Below are positions 1 to 9,300 of a stretch of 64,000 bases of DNA, one piece after another. The notes beneath the pieces were generated by a model. That model was not told the DNA's origin. It saw nothing but the letters and a program-made list of their open reading frames with translations, and ran no database searches. The position numbers were made by a program, and so were the translations under genes. How positions within the stretch are numbered: the stretch's first letter is position 1; each line of letters starts with the position of its first letter. The stretch covers positions 620,001 to 684,000 of the forward strand of contig CM016927.1 of assembly GCA_006247105.1 (NCBI GenBank). Reading direction: 5' to 3'. The DNA comes from Giardia muris. Its lineage: Eukaryota > Fornicata > Diplomonadida > Hexamitidae.

Positions 1-1378
1 CGTTCGTCGAATAAGCACGCCAGAGGGTGACGGTCTTCTGAGAAACGTCGCCGGCCAGACACAAGCCGTGGTGCTCATCAGCCCCAATGATTTGTGCAAG
101 GCGCGGGATAGGACAGACTTCAGTCTTGAAGGTGGCCTCCTCGGGACAGAAGTGGATATGAAGAAGGGCAGGAGGTTCGGAAGCTCGAACCCCAGAAAGA
201 ATGGTTCGACCATTGAGGGTGGTAAAATCAGAGACAGTGATATGGTAATCCGGGTACTCGAAGAAAAGCGTAGGAGTGAGAGTCAAGATGTCCTCAAATA
301 GGCGTTCGCCCCCATCAAGGCCATAGACCGAAACATAGTCGGTAACAACGTGCAATAGGAAGCTAGGGGATGAGTCACTGTTGGTGGAGGAACTCAATCC
401 AATGGCGGTCAGTGGACCTGAAAGTGAGATTGACTTGATGGGAGCAACCTGATAGCTATCAATCGAGAACATTGTGCTGATCAACGAAAGAATCCGATCG
501 TTGGCCCGCTCCGATGAAATGCGTTCGAGGACCAGCGGAAAGATGACGCGATGGACGAGGTGTATCCCCGTTGGAATCGCCACGCAGACGCCAAGGTACC
601 AGACTGTACTCTCGTAGCTATTGGAGAGCTGGTGCGGCTTGCAAGGCGTCAGATGAGCAGAGAGGAGCATGCTATCGTTCCAGATGAAGCTTGCATTCCT
701 ACCATCGGAGGGCGTACCCCCAAGCTCCGCCGCTAAATCCGTAAGGCGCAGTAGGGGGGTCGGGCATGTGTAGGTTTCATTATTTCCGACATCTCCGACG
801 ATAAGGCGAATTGAACTGTGCTGTAAGACGAGAGCAAGGAAGAAGTCGGTCTGATGTCCCGAGATAAAGGGCTTGACAGCCAATATGTTGTTCAGTTCAA
901 GAAAGGAGTCACCCGTCGCGGAACTAATGATCCAGAGATGCCGCTCGTAAGTAGAGAAGAGGAGGATCGCGTCCTGGTAACGGAAGTGATGTGCATACGT
1001 CACGTGGCCCTTAATGGAGAGGGGTATGTTGTGGATTCCCATGCTCCCTGAGAGGTCGACCTGGTAGAGGCGTGGGAGGGACTGAATTCCTGAATCCGGT
1101 TTGCAAGCTTCGTTGATGACGAAAAACGTACGTCCAGGCGCAGGTGTCATTAGGCTATAGATGCCGGACCTGAAGTCGACGTTTTGATAAGTCTGGATCC
1201 CATCCTGGATGCTCTCAGCAAGCGTGCCAATGAGGGATTGAACGGCCTCGGTATGCCCTTCGATATAGTCCCGCAGGTCCTGTTCCGGGGAGCGGACGAA
1301 GTTGATGAGGCCTTCTTGATTCAGGACTGGATGAGAGTAGAACTCTTCTTGTGAAGCAAACAAGTTCTGTGGAGGCAT
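1..1378 (-). CDS. Hypothetical protein, 5' part of a gene running off the left edge
   Basis: On the minus strand a reading frame starts at an ATG (CAT at 1376-1378) and stays open for 459 codons to the window edge, so only the N-terminal part is visible. The first about 90 residues look helical (MPPQNLFASQEEF, then repeated Glu/Gln). The rest alternates short hydrophobic strands (for example FFLALVLQHSSIRLIVGD) with loops, a texture seen in beta-propeller proteins such as nucleoporin or coat scaffolds, but I see no diagnostic motif and assign no function. No signal peptide or membrane segment is evident. It is divergent from the Rictor-like gene, with a 90-bp shared 5' region (1379-1468) that is AT-richer than the genes; the sequence just upstream of the ATG is rich in A on the coding strand. 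Confidence 0.75.
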   Translation of the reverse strand, partial: MPPQNLFASQEEFYSHPVLNQEGLINFVRSPEQDLRDYIEGHTEAVQSLIGTLAESIQDGIQTYQNVDFRSGIYSLMTPAPGRTFFVINEACKPDSGIQSLPRLYQVDLSGSMGIHNIPLSIKGHVTYAHHFRYQDAILLFSTYERHLWIISSATGDSFLELNNILAVKPFISGHQTDFFLALVLQHSSIRLIVGDVGNNETYTCPTPLLRLTDLAAELGGTPSDGRNASFIWNDSMLLSAHLTPCKPHQLSNSYESTVWYLGVCVAIPTGIHLVHRVIFPLVLERISSERANDRILSLISTMFSIDSYQVAPIKSISLSGPLTAIGLSSSTNSDSSPSFLLHVVTDYVSVYGLDGGERLFEDILTLTPTLFFEYPDYHITVSDFTTLNGRTILSGVRASEPPALLHIHFCPEEATFKTEVCPIPRLAQIIGADEHHGLCLAGDVSQKTVTLWRAYSTN

Positions 1379-1468
1379 CTTTTTAACTCTCTCCCATGCG
1401 TATATTGTGGAGTCTTCACCCACAACGGAATGACTAAGTGCTCGATGTGATGACACACACAGGAAAAA

Positions 1469-4400
1469 ATGGAAGACCCTCTAGACTTCAAGACTGGGGT
1501 GAAGTGCTTGGAGGCGTATTGCGAGGGCTTTCGGAGCTGTGAGGGCCTTCCTGGGGCGCCCGAGCGCCTCTGTAGAGCCTGTGAAGCCCTAGTGGCCCTG
1601 ATAGCACTCGGGAGCTCGGGGGGACTCGACTCAACTGAGTTGAAGCCACATACGAAGGTGCTCGCCGGATTGATCCGGACGCTTCTCGTCTCAAAGCACG
1701 AGATGATCCGTTTAAAAGCTCTCGAGCTCGCAACGGTCTTATGCTACCAGTCGTCTCCCATTCCTCGTCTACTTTGTCGGAATGGCGCGCAGATCATCAT
1801 GGCCAGTCAGTTCGAGCTTCGGTCTGCACATAGAGTGGCGGAGGACGCCTCCTACGTCCGCTGCTTCGAAAGCTTTGTATCCTGTGATCCTACGTCGGTT
1901 TCGACGGCTGTGGTGGCCGCCGTCGCCGCAGTAGCTTGTAATTACGCAGATGTGCTTGCGCCGGACTGCCAGAACCTGTGCAAACGGATGCTGAGAGCCG
2001 GTGTACCCAACGCCACCCCGGCACTCAATGTCTTCTTCGACATCCTCGTTGCCCCCGCGCATGCTTGCAGCGTGCATAGTAACGTGGCGACGCTCCTCAC
2101 CCTTCTAATACATCCTCACGCGCAGGAGTACGACGCAGACATAGATCGACGAGTGAGTCAGCTGTTCGTCCCTTTGAACGGCACGCTTGACGCGGCACCA
2201 AGCGAGTCGACGACTCCGCAGAACGCCTCGATGAAGCGGAGGAGTCTTGGGAGCGTCCAGCGACAGCTCAAGGATGTGCGGCAAAAGCATGAGCTTCTGG
2301 AGGTCCAGAAGGTTAAGATGGAGCGCGAATTGCAGTATATGTTCGTCACAGACATAACCCAGCAGGAGATGGAGAAGGCCGTCCAGGTACGTGAGGACCT
2401 GCTGCGGGAACATAATGACCTCTTGACAAGACTATCTGCGTGCACTCAGAGCGAATTTTCACCGACAGGTGAAGAGGGGGGCACAAGGGATGAGTACATG
2501 GCCGCTCTCAGTAGGGTCCGAGAAGATTTGCAACAAGCAGACCAACGATGTCGTCAACTCGAGAATCAGCTTATGGCGATCCAAGGGAACAAAAAGGTCA
2601 TGGAGGATAAGCTCCACACCATCAATGGGGATTTGGAGTGCGTCACCAAGGAGGAGCTGAATCTTGAAATGGAGCTACGCGATCTCCGGAAGAATCGAAT
2701 GACTGGGCGCGATGCCAACTCGTTCTTACGCCGTCAGGACGGCCTTAGCGACTCGCGGACAGATGGGGCATGGGACCAGGTCTCAAGCATGAACACCGAG
2801 AACCTAGCATACTATGAGTTCCGGCGGAAGTTCTTGGAGACACGGAAGTCCGAACGCCACGATTTCAGCCTTTTCGCCTCGCATATTGGCGAAGGGGACC
2901 GGGGTTCGGAGTTTCAGATCCCTGACGCCTTGAAACTAGCGCGAGAGGTGCTTCAGTGCATGCTTGGGGTACTACCAGGGGTCTTCTACCTGTCCCGCCT
3001 GGAAAGCGGGATCCAGTTGCTAGTCTCAAACATCATAACCTGTCCCGAGTATGGCCTAACGAAACGGATCCTTTATGAGCTCTTCTTTGATCTACTGGGA
3101 GATGACTCCCTCCTCAAGCCGAAGGTACAGAATCGCTTGTTGAAGCGGACGGTCCTTCACACGGACGACTCGGTTACCATGGGGGTCGGGTCGGCATATC
3201 TGTCCGAGTCCGAGCGTTTGGAAGCATCGGGGATCTATAGGTATCGCCCTCATATCCATGACCAGCGTGGAAGTTCGCGTGGCTTCAGTTCTTTACGCCC
3301 TGGGCGTCAGAAGAAGAAGCAAGCTAACTATGATGCAGTGCTCTCCATGCTAAGCCCCTGCCACAGGACCTCGAGTATGTTTGGGCCTCTGGCCATCCTC
3401 TCGATCACTCATAACCCTAGCTTTGCCGTTGGCTCCGATGGGGCTCGCTACGATCTCCCCCTGCTCAATCACCTCTACATTGATGAGCTGTATGTTCAGT
3501 CTCTCGGACTAGAGCGTTCGTACGGGCACTACACCCATAACAACCTGACCTCTCAAACAATGATCTGGATCCTCGTCGTCCTGGCGAACGCCGGCCTTGT
3601 CGAAGCGCTGTGCTGGGAGTTGCTCTCTCCAGACTCGCGCTCGTATGGGCCAGCCCTCATGCTTCTTACCCTTTACCTCGGAAAGTGTATCCAGCTCCTC
3701 CCGCGCGCATACAGCGCCCCCATCGTTTCGCTAGCGACGCTCATGAACTTCTACGTCGAGGGGACGGTCGGGCGCACCTTCCTTCAGCTCCAACAAGACC
3801 CGATGACCCTGACGCGGTCTGCCTTTCTGAATTACCAGACCTCCGTCCGTAGCTATGCAGAGCTATACGAGGCCACCTTCAAGTACGGATACTTCAACCA
3901 GTACGCCGGGAAGCTTAGTGGCTCACACCAGCGGGAGGCGATGCACTTCTTCCATACCCAGGAGATGACGCGTACGACACACCCCACAATAGGCCTTCAA
4001 GACGGCAGAACAACCCATCTCGAGGAGAGTGACTTCCGTCCTCACTTCTACGATCTCGTCAAGATCTACTCGTGCATCAACAACAACCACTTCGCAACCG
4101 AGATGCTTCGCTCGCGTGTCATTCAATCTTCTCTCGATATGTACAACATGCGGCTCGACCTGCTCGATCAGTCGTTTCAAAAGCTCTTTGCAGACCTGTC
4201 CTTGTCGGCCAACGCACTGCGCTTCACCAAAGACCGGTTAGAGACCACCCTCACTCTGGACTTCTACTTGAGCCAGCTTGATCCCGGCCTGCGCAAGGGC
4301 AAACCCACTACCTATCCGTTGTCCTGGAGTTGGGATGCCATCTCCGCCCTGATCAATCACGTATCGAAGGAGATCACAGCTGACCGGCATTATGGGCGAA

Positions 4401-7400
4401 CGATCACGCTCAACCCTCAAGTCTCCGCCGTCTTCCAAACCATCCTGCGTTTCATGGACTCAACCCTTAGAATCTCGGGTCGCTCGAAGAAGCGGGACGT
4501 TCTTGGCAGAGGGCGGGGTTCCTCTTTGTCGGAGGTAGCTCAGACGCTCTCGGGGGTAGAAAGTGGCGGGTCGACCTCAGAACTAATGACCTCTCAGAGC
4601 ACCGAGTTTTCTGGCCCAGAAGAGCACCTGTCGGCGTCGCAGATCCGTCAGACGCTGACCACACCCGACTTTGCGTCGTCAAGTGCACGGATCAACGTAG
4701 CCCAGAATCCAGACATGGCAACGGACGAAGTCGTTGCCGTCTGGCCTTCGGGACAACTCTGGCTCTTTAGTCTACCTGTCAACGACATCTCGATTGGGAT
4801 TGGAAACATCTGTCTCAACCTTATCTCACTTCTCCTGCTGACGGAAAGCGGGATCGCTTTACTGCAGCGATCGAAGCTGGTACACGTCCTATATTATCTC
4901 TTAACGGACAAAGCTAGCCCCCTCCTTGCTAACGAAAGCTCAATGACGCTTATCTCGCTCTCCATCATTGGGGTGATCACCGCGAGCATCCCGGGGCTTG
5001 AGTATCTGGCTAGTGTGCAACTGAAGTATTTGGAGCCGCCGATGCATGGGCGTGCGGGGACGGGGAACATGGGGCATGGGGTTTCATCAGCTATCTACCT
5101 CCCAACTTCTGTGACGACAGGGGGGCAAACCTTGATGGATGCCATACTTGACCTATTGAATTGGGGGCCTCCAAACATCATTCAATGCTTGGTCCTGGTC
5201 TTGAACTACGCTCCCCATACTCAGCACGCGGAGGGTCTGAGCGCAGCGCAGATGTTGAATAGTGATGAGCGGTCTTGCCATTCGAAGCTTGGATACCCAA
5301 CTACTCCACTACCTTGCATGCAGGCGCGGTCCTTTCTTGAGGCCGCATTGGGGTCAAAGGTACTTGGGACACGGTACTTCTCCACCTTCCATCTGGCGTG
5401 TATGATTCGGCAGCGGCATGCATTCCAGCGTAGGCTTAATGTTCGGTGTCTGTGCTCAGCCTGTCTTCAGGCCTTTCAGTCCTACGGCGTTGACACGGAT
5501 CTGTACAGCATTCAACTAAAGACGATATTCGACGTCCAATGGGCGTCGGAGCTACTGGTACGGCAACTAGGTGACAACGTAAGCGAGGTGGCGACATGTG
5601 CTCTCATTGCGCTCGAAGAGCTGTGCCTCGAGGATGACCCACGGATTCTTACAAGTCTGTTGAGACTCGACATCCCGTTCCAGCGGCTTGGAAGCGCTGG
5701 TGAGATCCTAATCGCGAAGATTGCCTCGACGACCGATGGGATCAACTACCTTCTTGAGCGGGGGATCCTACTCCCACTTCTCGAGCATTGGAAGACCCTC
5801 GAACCCTTGATGGTCTGGGTTTCGAACCTCGAGGTGCGATGCTATGAGAGTATCAACACGGCCAAGAACCGCCTGTCAATCCAGCCGTACCAAATGGCCT
5901 CAGTTTATCCTTCGGACCATGCAGGCTCCTCCGTCGACTACTTCCAGCTAGATGAGATGCGCTGCGGGAACGTTTTCATGCCACACCAGACCTGGCTGGG
6001 TAGGAACGCCCTGGGGCTGTACCCCCATTTTAAGGACATCCCCAGGGGGTACCAGACCGTCTTCGCCTGTAACATACATGCGGCGCAGGCTTTCGACGCC
6101 GGGGCGGGTACCACGACCCAGGTCCGAGATACGCCCCATGGAATGGCTCCGGCCAGCGCCTTCTTCACGAATTACATGTATCGGCATAGTGGCCACACCT
6201 ACGTTGACGCCCTGCGAGTATCAAGGCACTCCTCCGTCTATCTGCGGCCGTGTCTTCTGGCCGAGCTTGCCAAGACGACTCTGGGCTGCAGCCTAATTGT
6301 CACAGACCCCTCAATCTATCACTCAATAATGACAACTCTCACCGGACCTGTCTCTGAGCGTTACTCTTTACGGTATCGTGCGGCTCTTTGGGGACTCGCT
6401 CTCATCGCTCAGTCGGCAGACGGATATGAGCACATCATCATGCGCACCTCTCTCGATCCGAAACAAGGGTACATCATGACCGACTACTATGCAGCTTTCG
6501 ATTCTCAAAGATTGGAGGACGACACAGCCTCTGTCATCAGCATCAATAGTCGAGCCAGCAGTTACTGTGGAGAACTCGATCCCATGCCCGGGATACCAAT
6601 CTCAAGCGTCATGAATATTGGGCGCAGTCATCCACGTGGGCCACAAACCGGCATGTTCCCCTTCGGGACGATTTCTCGGACCCCCTCCTTCTTCATCCAC
6701 TCGCCCCAACGCGATGACGACTCCAATCTGGCCCTGCCTCTAGAATTACTGCACAACGTCGCGATCTACGCGGACAGTCTTCTCCTGAAGTCCCATGCCC
6801 TCTATGCCATCTCCCACTGCTGCGAGAACCCTCAAGCATGCCTCTACTTCTCCGGGGTTCTTGGATGGGAGGTCTCCGAGCTTGGTGGGGCAGGGCAAAT
6901 GTACTCGTGCCTTCCCCCAATTCGTCTGTTCAAAGCGTTCATGATAATGCGCAGGCTAAGTGATTCCGAGGCGGAGGCACTTCTGCTTCAGCCGATTAGA
7001 GAGAAGGACGACCGGAGGCGGACTCGTCTGTTTGGAGGTTATTGCCTCCAAGAAGGGCCTCTAGGGACCGAGTCCACCTCCTCACGCTCTAATCTACGCG
7101 CCCCACGATACGCGAACGCGATACCCTCCTTCCGTCCCCAGGAGGATGTGGCAGACGCTTACATCACTAAGGCGACGAACTCTTCGCGCCTCGACTTGAC
7201 TGCTGACAACCTTCAGACATATTTGCGGGACTCCATCCCAATCCTTTGCGAGAAGACCTCCTTGTACGATCGTTACGCCCTCAAGCGTCGGTACGTTCTT
7301 CTTGGACTCGCCGATGAAATAACCCCTCAGCTCAAGGTCTCCAGAGACCGTCCTCCTTGCAACCCAGGGGAGACCTGTGCAACCTTCATCAGGCCAACAC

Positions 7401-8023
7401 TCCGAAGGGCTGACACGTTCATCAGAGACACTCAGACATACGTGGAATGCGGGTGCATCGCCGGAATTGCCATAGACCAGAGGAGGCCGTCGGCAAAACT
7501 ACCCGTCTCCGAGATCTGTCGGGAATTCATGCGGAAGCTCCCATCCGACGTCTGCCGAGACTTCTTCTATGACATGGATGGGGATGACTATCTCGAGACT
7601 GCCGCGAGCACACTCCTCGCGGAAGGCCGGAAGATTGCGCGGCAAAATGCGAAATTTTGCACCTCCAACAGTCTTTCACGTCTTCCTACTCTCCGCACGT
7701 CGGACCAGATGAGTCCGTACGAGCGCGAGATCCTAAGCCAGGTACGGACCCTGTTGCTCCCGAACGAGGGGGCTGTCAGGAGTGCACAGAAACGGTTACG
7801 AGAACTTCGGACCGATCCCTATGTTGCGCAACCACGGGCACTTACGGCGCAGAACGAGCGCTTCTTCTTCGGGATGCTTGGGCTCATCACCACGCTTCCC
7901 TTCCGGCCCGAGGATCGACTCTTGATCCTACAACTATGTGCGGTGCCGACCTACAACATGTTGAGCGAGCTTGATGGGCTACGGACCTGTGCCGAGGATC
8001 TGGACAAGACCGGGCTAATCTAG
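1469..8023 (+). CDS. Rictor-like TORC2 subunit (Rictor/Ste16/Pianissimo family)
   Basis: A 2184-residue protein that I identify as the Rictor subunit of TOR complex 2, which directs TOR kinase to AGC kinases such as AKT. The strongest evidence is residues about 1370-1460: helical repeats ending in a stretch (ILTSLLRLDIPFQRLGSAG, then a DGINYLLERGILLPLLEHW-like segment) that follows the conserved Rictor pattern YLESLVxLRPxLxHLGxxG...GFxYLxExGFIxxELExW. About residue 1590, YLRPCLLAELAKTTLGC matches the Rictor 'PPHFYxELxxTxxGCxLL' motif. About 1631-1652 (YRAALWGLALIAQSADG) and 1770-1800 (ending LGWEVSE) match the RICTOR_V segment. Residues about 255-410 form a coiled coil, which is unusual for the family. 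The length suits Rictor (1400-2200 residues). The start is the A-rich aggaaaaaATG. An AKT-like kinase follows 73 bp downstream. Family assignment is from motif memory. Confidence 0.75.
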   Translation: MEDPLDFKTGVKCLEAYCEGFRSCEGLPGAPERLCRACEALVALIALGSSGGLDSTELKPHTKVLAGLIRTLLVSKHEMIRLKALELATVLCYQSSPIPRLLCRNGAQIIMASQFELRSAHRVAEDASYVRCFESFVSCDPTSVSTAVVAAVAAVACNYADVLAPDCQNLCKRMLRAGVPNATPALNVFFDILVAPAHACSVHSNVATLLTLLIHPHAQEYDADIDRRVSQLFVPLNGTLDAAPSESTTPQNASMKRRSLGSVQRQLKDVRQKHELLEVQKVKMERELQYMFVTDITQQEMEKAVQVREDLLREHNDLLTRLSACTQSEFSPTGEEGGTRDEYMAALSRVREDLQQADQRCRQLENQLMAIQGNKKVMEDKLHTINGDLECVTKEELNLEMELRDLRKNRMTGRDANSFLRRQDGLSDSRTDGAWDQVSSMNTENLAYYEFRRKFLETRKSERHDFSLFASHIGEGDRGSEFQIPDALKLAREVLQCMLGVLPGVFYLSRLESGIQLLVSNIITCPEYGLTKRILYELFFDLLGDDSLLKPKVQNRLLKRTVLHTDDSVTMGVGSAYLSESERLEASGIYRYRPHIHDQRGSSRGFSSLRPGRQKKKQANYDAVLSMLSPCHRTSSMFGPLAILSITHNPSFAVGSDGARYDLPLLNHLYIDELYVQSLGLERSYGHYTHNNLTSQTMIWILVVLANAGLVEALCWELLSPDSRSYGPALMLLTLYLGKCIQLLPRAYSAPIVSLATLMNFYVEGTVGRTFLQLQQDPMTLTRSAFLNYQTSVRSYAELYEATFKYGYFNQYAGKLSGSHQREAMHFFHTQEMTRTTHPTIGLQDGRTTHLEESDFRPHFYDLVKIYSCINNNHFATEMLRSRVIQSSLDMYNMRLDLLDQSFQKLFADLSLSANALRFTKDRLETTLTLDFYLSQLDPGLRKGKPTTYPLSWSWDAISALINHVSKEITADRHYGRTITLNPQVSAVFQTILRFMDSTLRISGRSKKRDVLGRGRGSSLSEVAQTLSGVESGGSTSELMTSQSTEFSGPEEHLSASQIRQTLTTPDFASSSARINVAQNPDMATDEVVAVWPSGQLWLFSLPVNDISIGIGNICLNLISLLLLTESGIALLQRSKLVHVLYYLLTDKASPLLANESSMTLISLSIIGVITASIPGLEYLASVQLKYLEPPMHGRAGTGNMGHGVSSAIYLPTSVTTGGQTLMDAILDLLNWGPPNIIQCLVLVLNYAPHTQHAEGLSAAQMLNSDERSCHSKLGYPTTPLPCMQARSFLEAALGSKVLGTRYFSTFHLACMIRQRHAFQRRLNVRCLCSACLQAFQSYGVDTDLYSIQLKTIFDVQWASELLVRQLGDNVSEVATCALIALEELCLEDDPRILTSLLRLDIPFQRLGSAGEILIAKIASTTDGINYLLERGILLPLLEHWKTLEPLMVWVSNLEVRCYESINTAKNRLSIQPYQMASVYPSDHAGSSVDYFQLDEMRCGNVFMPHQTWLGRNALGLYPHFKDIPRGYQTVFACNIHAAQAFDAGAGTTTQVRDTPHGMAPASAFFTNYMYRHSGHTYVDALRVSRHSSVYLRPCLLAELAKTTLGCSLIVTDPSIYHSIMTTLTGPVSERYSLRYRAALWGLALIAQSADGYEHIIMRTSLDPKQGYIMTDYYAAFDSQRLEDDTASVISINSRASSYCGELDPMPGIPISSVMNIGRSHPRGPQTGMFPFGTISRTPSFFIHSPQRDDDSNLALPLELLHNVAIYADSLLLKSHALYAISHCCENPQACLYFSGVLGWEVSELGGAGQMYSCLPPIRLFKAFMIMRRLSDSEAEALLLQPIREKDDRRRTRLFGGYCLQEGPLGTESTSSRSNLRAPRYANAIPSFRPQEDVADAYITKATNSSRLDLTADNLQTYLRDSIPILCEKTSLYDRYALKRRYVLLGLADEITPQLKVSRDRPPCNPGETCATFIRPTLRRADTFIRDTQTYVECGCIAGIAIDQRRPSAKLPVSEICREFMRKLPSDVCRDFFYDMDGDDYLETAASTLLAEGRKIARQNAKFCTSNSLSRLPTLRTSDQMSPYEREILSQVRTLLLPNEGAVRSAQKRLRELRTDPYVAQPRALTAQNERFFFGMLGLITTLPFRPEDRLLILQLCAVPTYNMLSELDGLRTCAEDLDKTGLI

Positions 8024-8096
8024 CTTAGCTGGAGGGATGGAGGGAGGCGATAAACGCAGACCTACTCAGTATACCTCCAAGCAAACCTGGGGAAAA

Positions 8097-9272
8097 ATGG
8101 GGCAAGGCCAATCGGACCTGAGTGGCCTGGCCGCGCACCCGGGGGAGGAGGGCGCCGCCTTCACGAGCCCCTACGACTTCGAGGCGTACATCCTGATCGG
8201 GAAGGGGAGCTTTGGGACCGTTTACCGTGCCAGGCACAAGGGGAACCACCGGATCTACGCTCTGAAGGAACTCCGGAAGAAGGATGTGATCGAGAACAAC
8301 GAGGTCGAGCACGTCAAGGCGGAGCGGAGCATCCTCGGGACGCTCGACCACCCTTTCCTCGTCCACCTCTATGCAGCCATGCAGACGCCGGCCTCGCTCT
8401 TCCTCGTCCTTGAGTACGTCCCGGGGGGCGAGCTCTACACCCACCTGCAGCGGATGAAGGAGAAGCACAAGACGTTCGGGTTTCTCGAGAGCGACGTCAA
8501 GCTGATCGCCGCCCAGCTCGTCCTCGCCATCGAGTACCTTCACAAGCAGAACATCATCATCCGCGACCTCAAGCCAGAGAACATTCTCCTGCAGAAGGAC
8601 GGGTACATCAAGATCACAGACTTTGGGCTATCGAAGCAGGATCTCATTGAGACTCTCGGGGCGAAGACTATGGCGGGGACTGCGGAGTACTTCAGTCCGG
8701 AGCAGCTTCAGAACAGTGGACATGGGAAGGGGGTGGATCTCTGGGCTCTTGGGACGATCATCTATGAGCTAATTGCTGGGCTCCCGCCCTTTTACGACCC
8801 CGATAAGGCCCAGATGTGGAGGAAGATTCTCCGAGACAAGCCGACGTTCTCCAACAAGCTCTTCTCACCGGATGCGCAGAGTGTCATCACTGGCCTGCTG
8901 AACAAACAGCCCCAGCAGCGCCTTGGCTGCAGACGGGACAAGGGAGGGATCCAGGAGCTCAAGAAGCACCGCTGGTTCGACGGGATCAATTGGACCCAGC
9001 TGTACCGCAAGGAGTACACGATGAAGTACAAACCGACGATCAAGGACGACGACGACGTTCGCAACTTCGGGCGGGAGTTCACAGACGTCGCCTTCGAGAT
9101 GAAGGAGCGCGTCTACCAGCGCACCCACGGCGCGGAGCCTCTTGACGAGACCTTCGCGGACTTCATCCGGGCGATTGATGACGGGGCCTCACCCGCCTCC
9201 GCCGCCCCGAGCACCGACCCCGCCATCATGGTCGACATCGACGACGACGACCTGCCTCCTCTGCCAGACTGA
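8097..9272 (+). CDS. AGC-family Ser/Thr protein kinase, AKT-like, with N-myristoylation signal
   Basis: A 391-residue protein kinase. The glycine loop IGKGSFGTVY (residues about 34-43), the ATP lysine in YALKELR (K57), DLKPEN, the metal site DFG and DLWALG are all present. The C-terminal extension, ending the domain at RWFDGINW, is typical of AGC kinases close to AKT/SGK. An in-frame ATG exists 60 bp earlier (8037), but the second ATG has the A-rich context ggggaaaaATG and yields MGQGQS, which fits the MGxxxS myristoylation consensus; I therefore choose 8097. There is no PH domain, so myristate may replace it for membrane targeting (inference). Oddities: the catalytic loop reads IRD instead of HRD/YRD, the APE motif reads SPE, and the hydrophobic-motif position is FADFIRA, without the Ser/Thr that TORC2 normally phosphorylates. 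The gene lies just downstream of the Rictor-like gene. Confidence 0.9.
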   Translation: MGQGQSDLSGLAAHPGEEGAAFTSPYDFEAYILIGKGSFGTVYRARHKGNHRIYALKELRKKDVIENNEVEHVKAERSILGTLDHPFLVHLYAAMQTPASLFLVLEYVPGGELYTHLQRMKEKHKTFGFLESDVKLIAAQLVLAIEYLHKQNIIIRDLKPENILLQKDGYIKITDFGLSKQDLIETLGAKTMAGTAEYFSPEQLQNSGHGKGVDLWALGTIIYELIAGLPPFYDPDKAQMWRKILRDKPTFSNKLFSPDAQSVITGLLNKQPQQRLGCRRDKGGIQELKKHRWFDGINWTQLYRKEYTMKYKPTIKDDDDVRNFGREFTDVAFEMKERVYQRTHGAEPLDETFADFIRAIDDGASPASAAPSTDPAIMVDIDDDDLPPLPD

Positions 9273-9300
9273 CTCCGAATGAATTCCGACGAAGAAAAAT

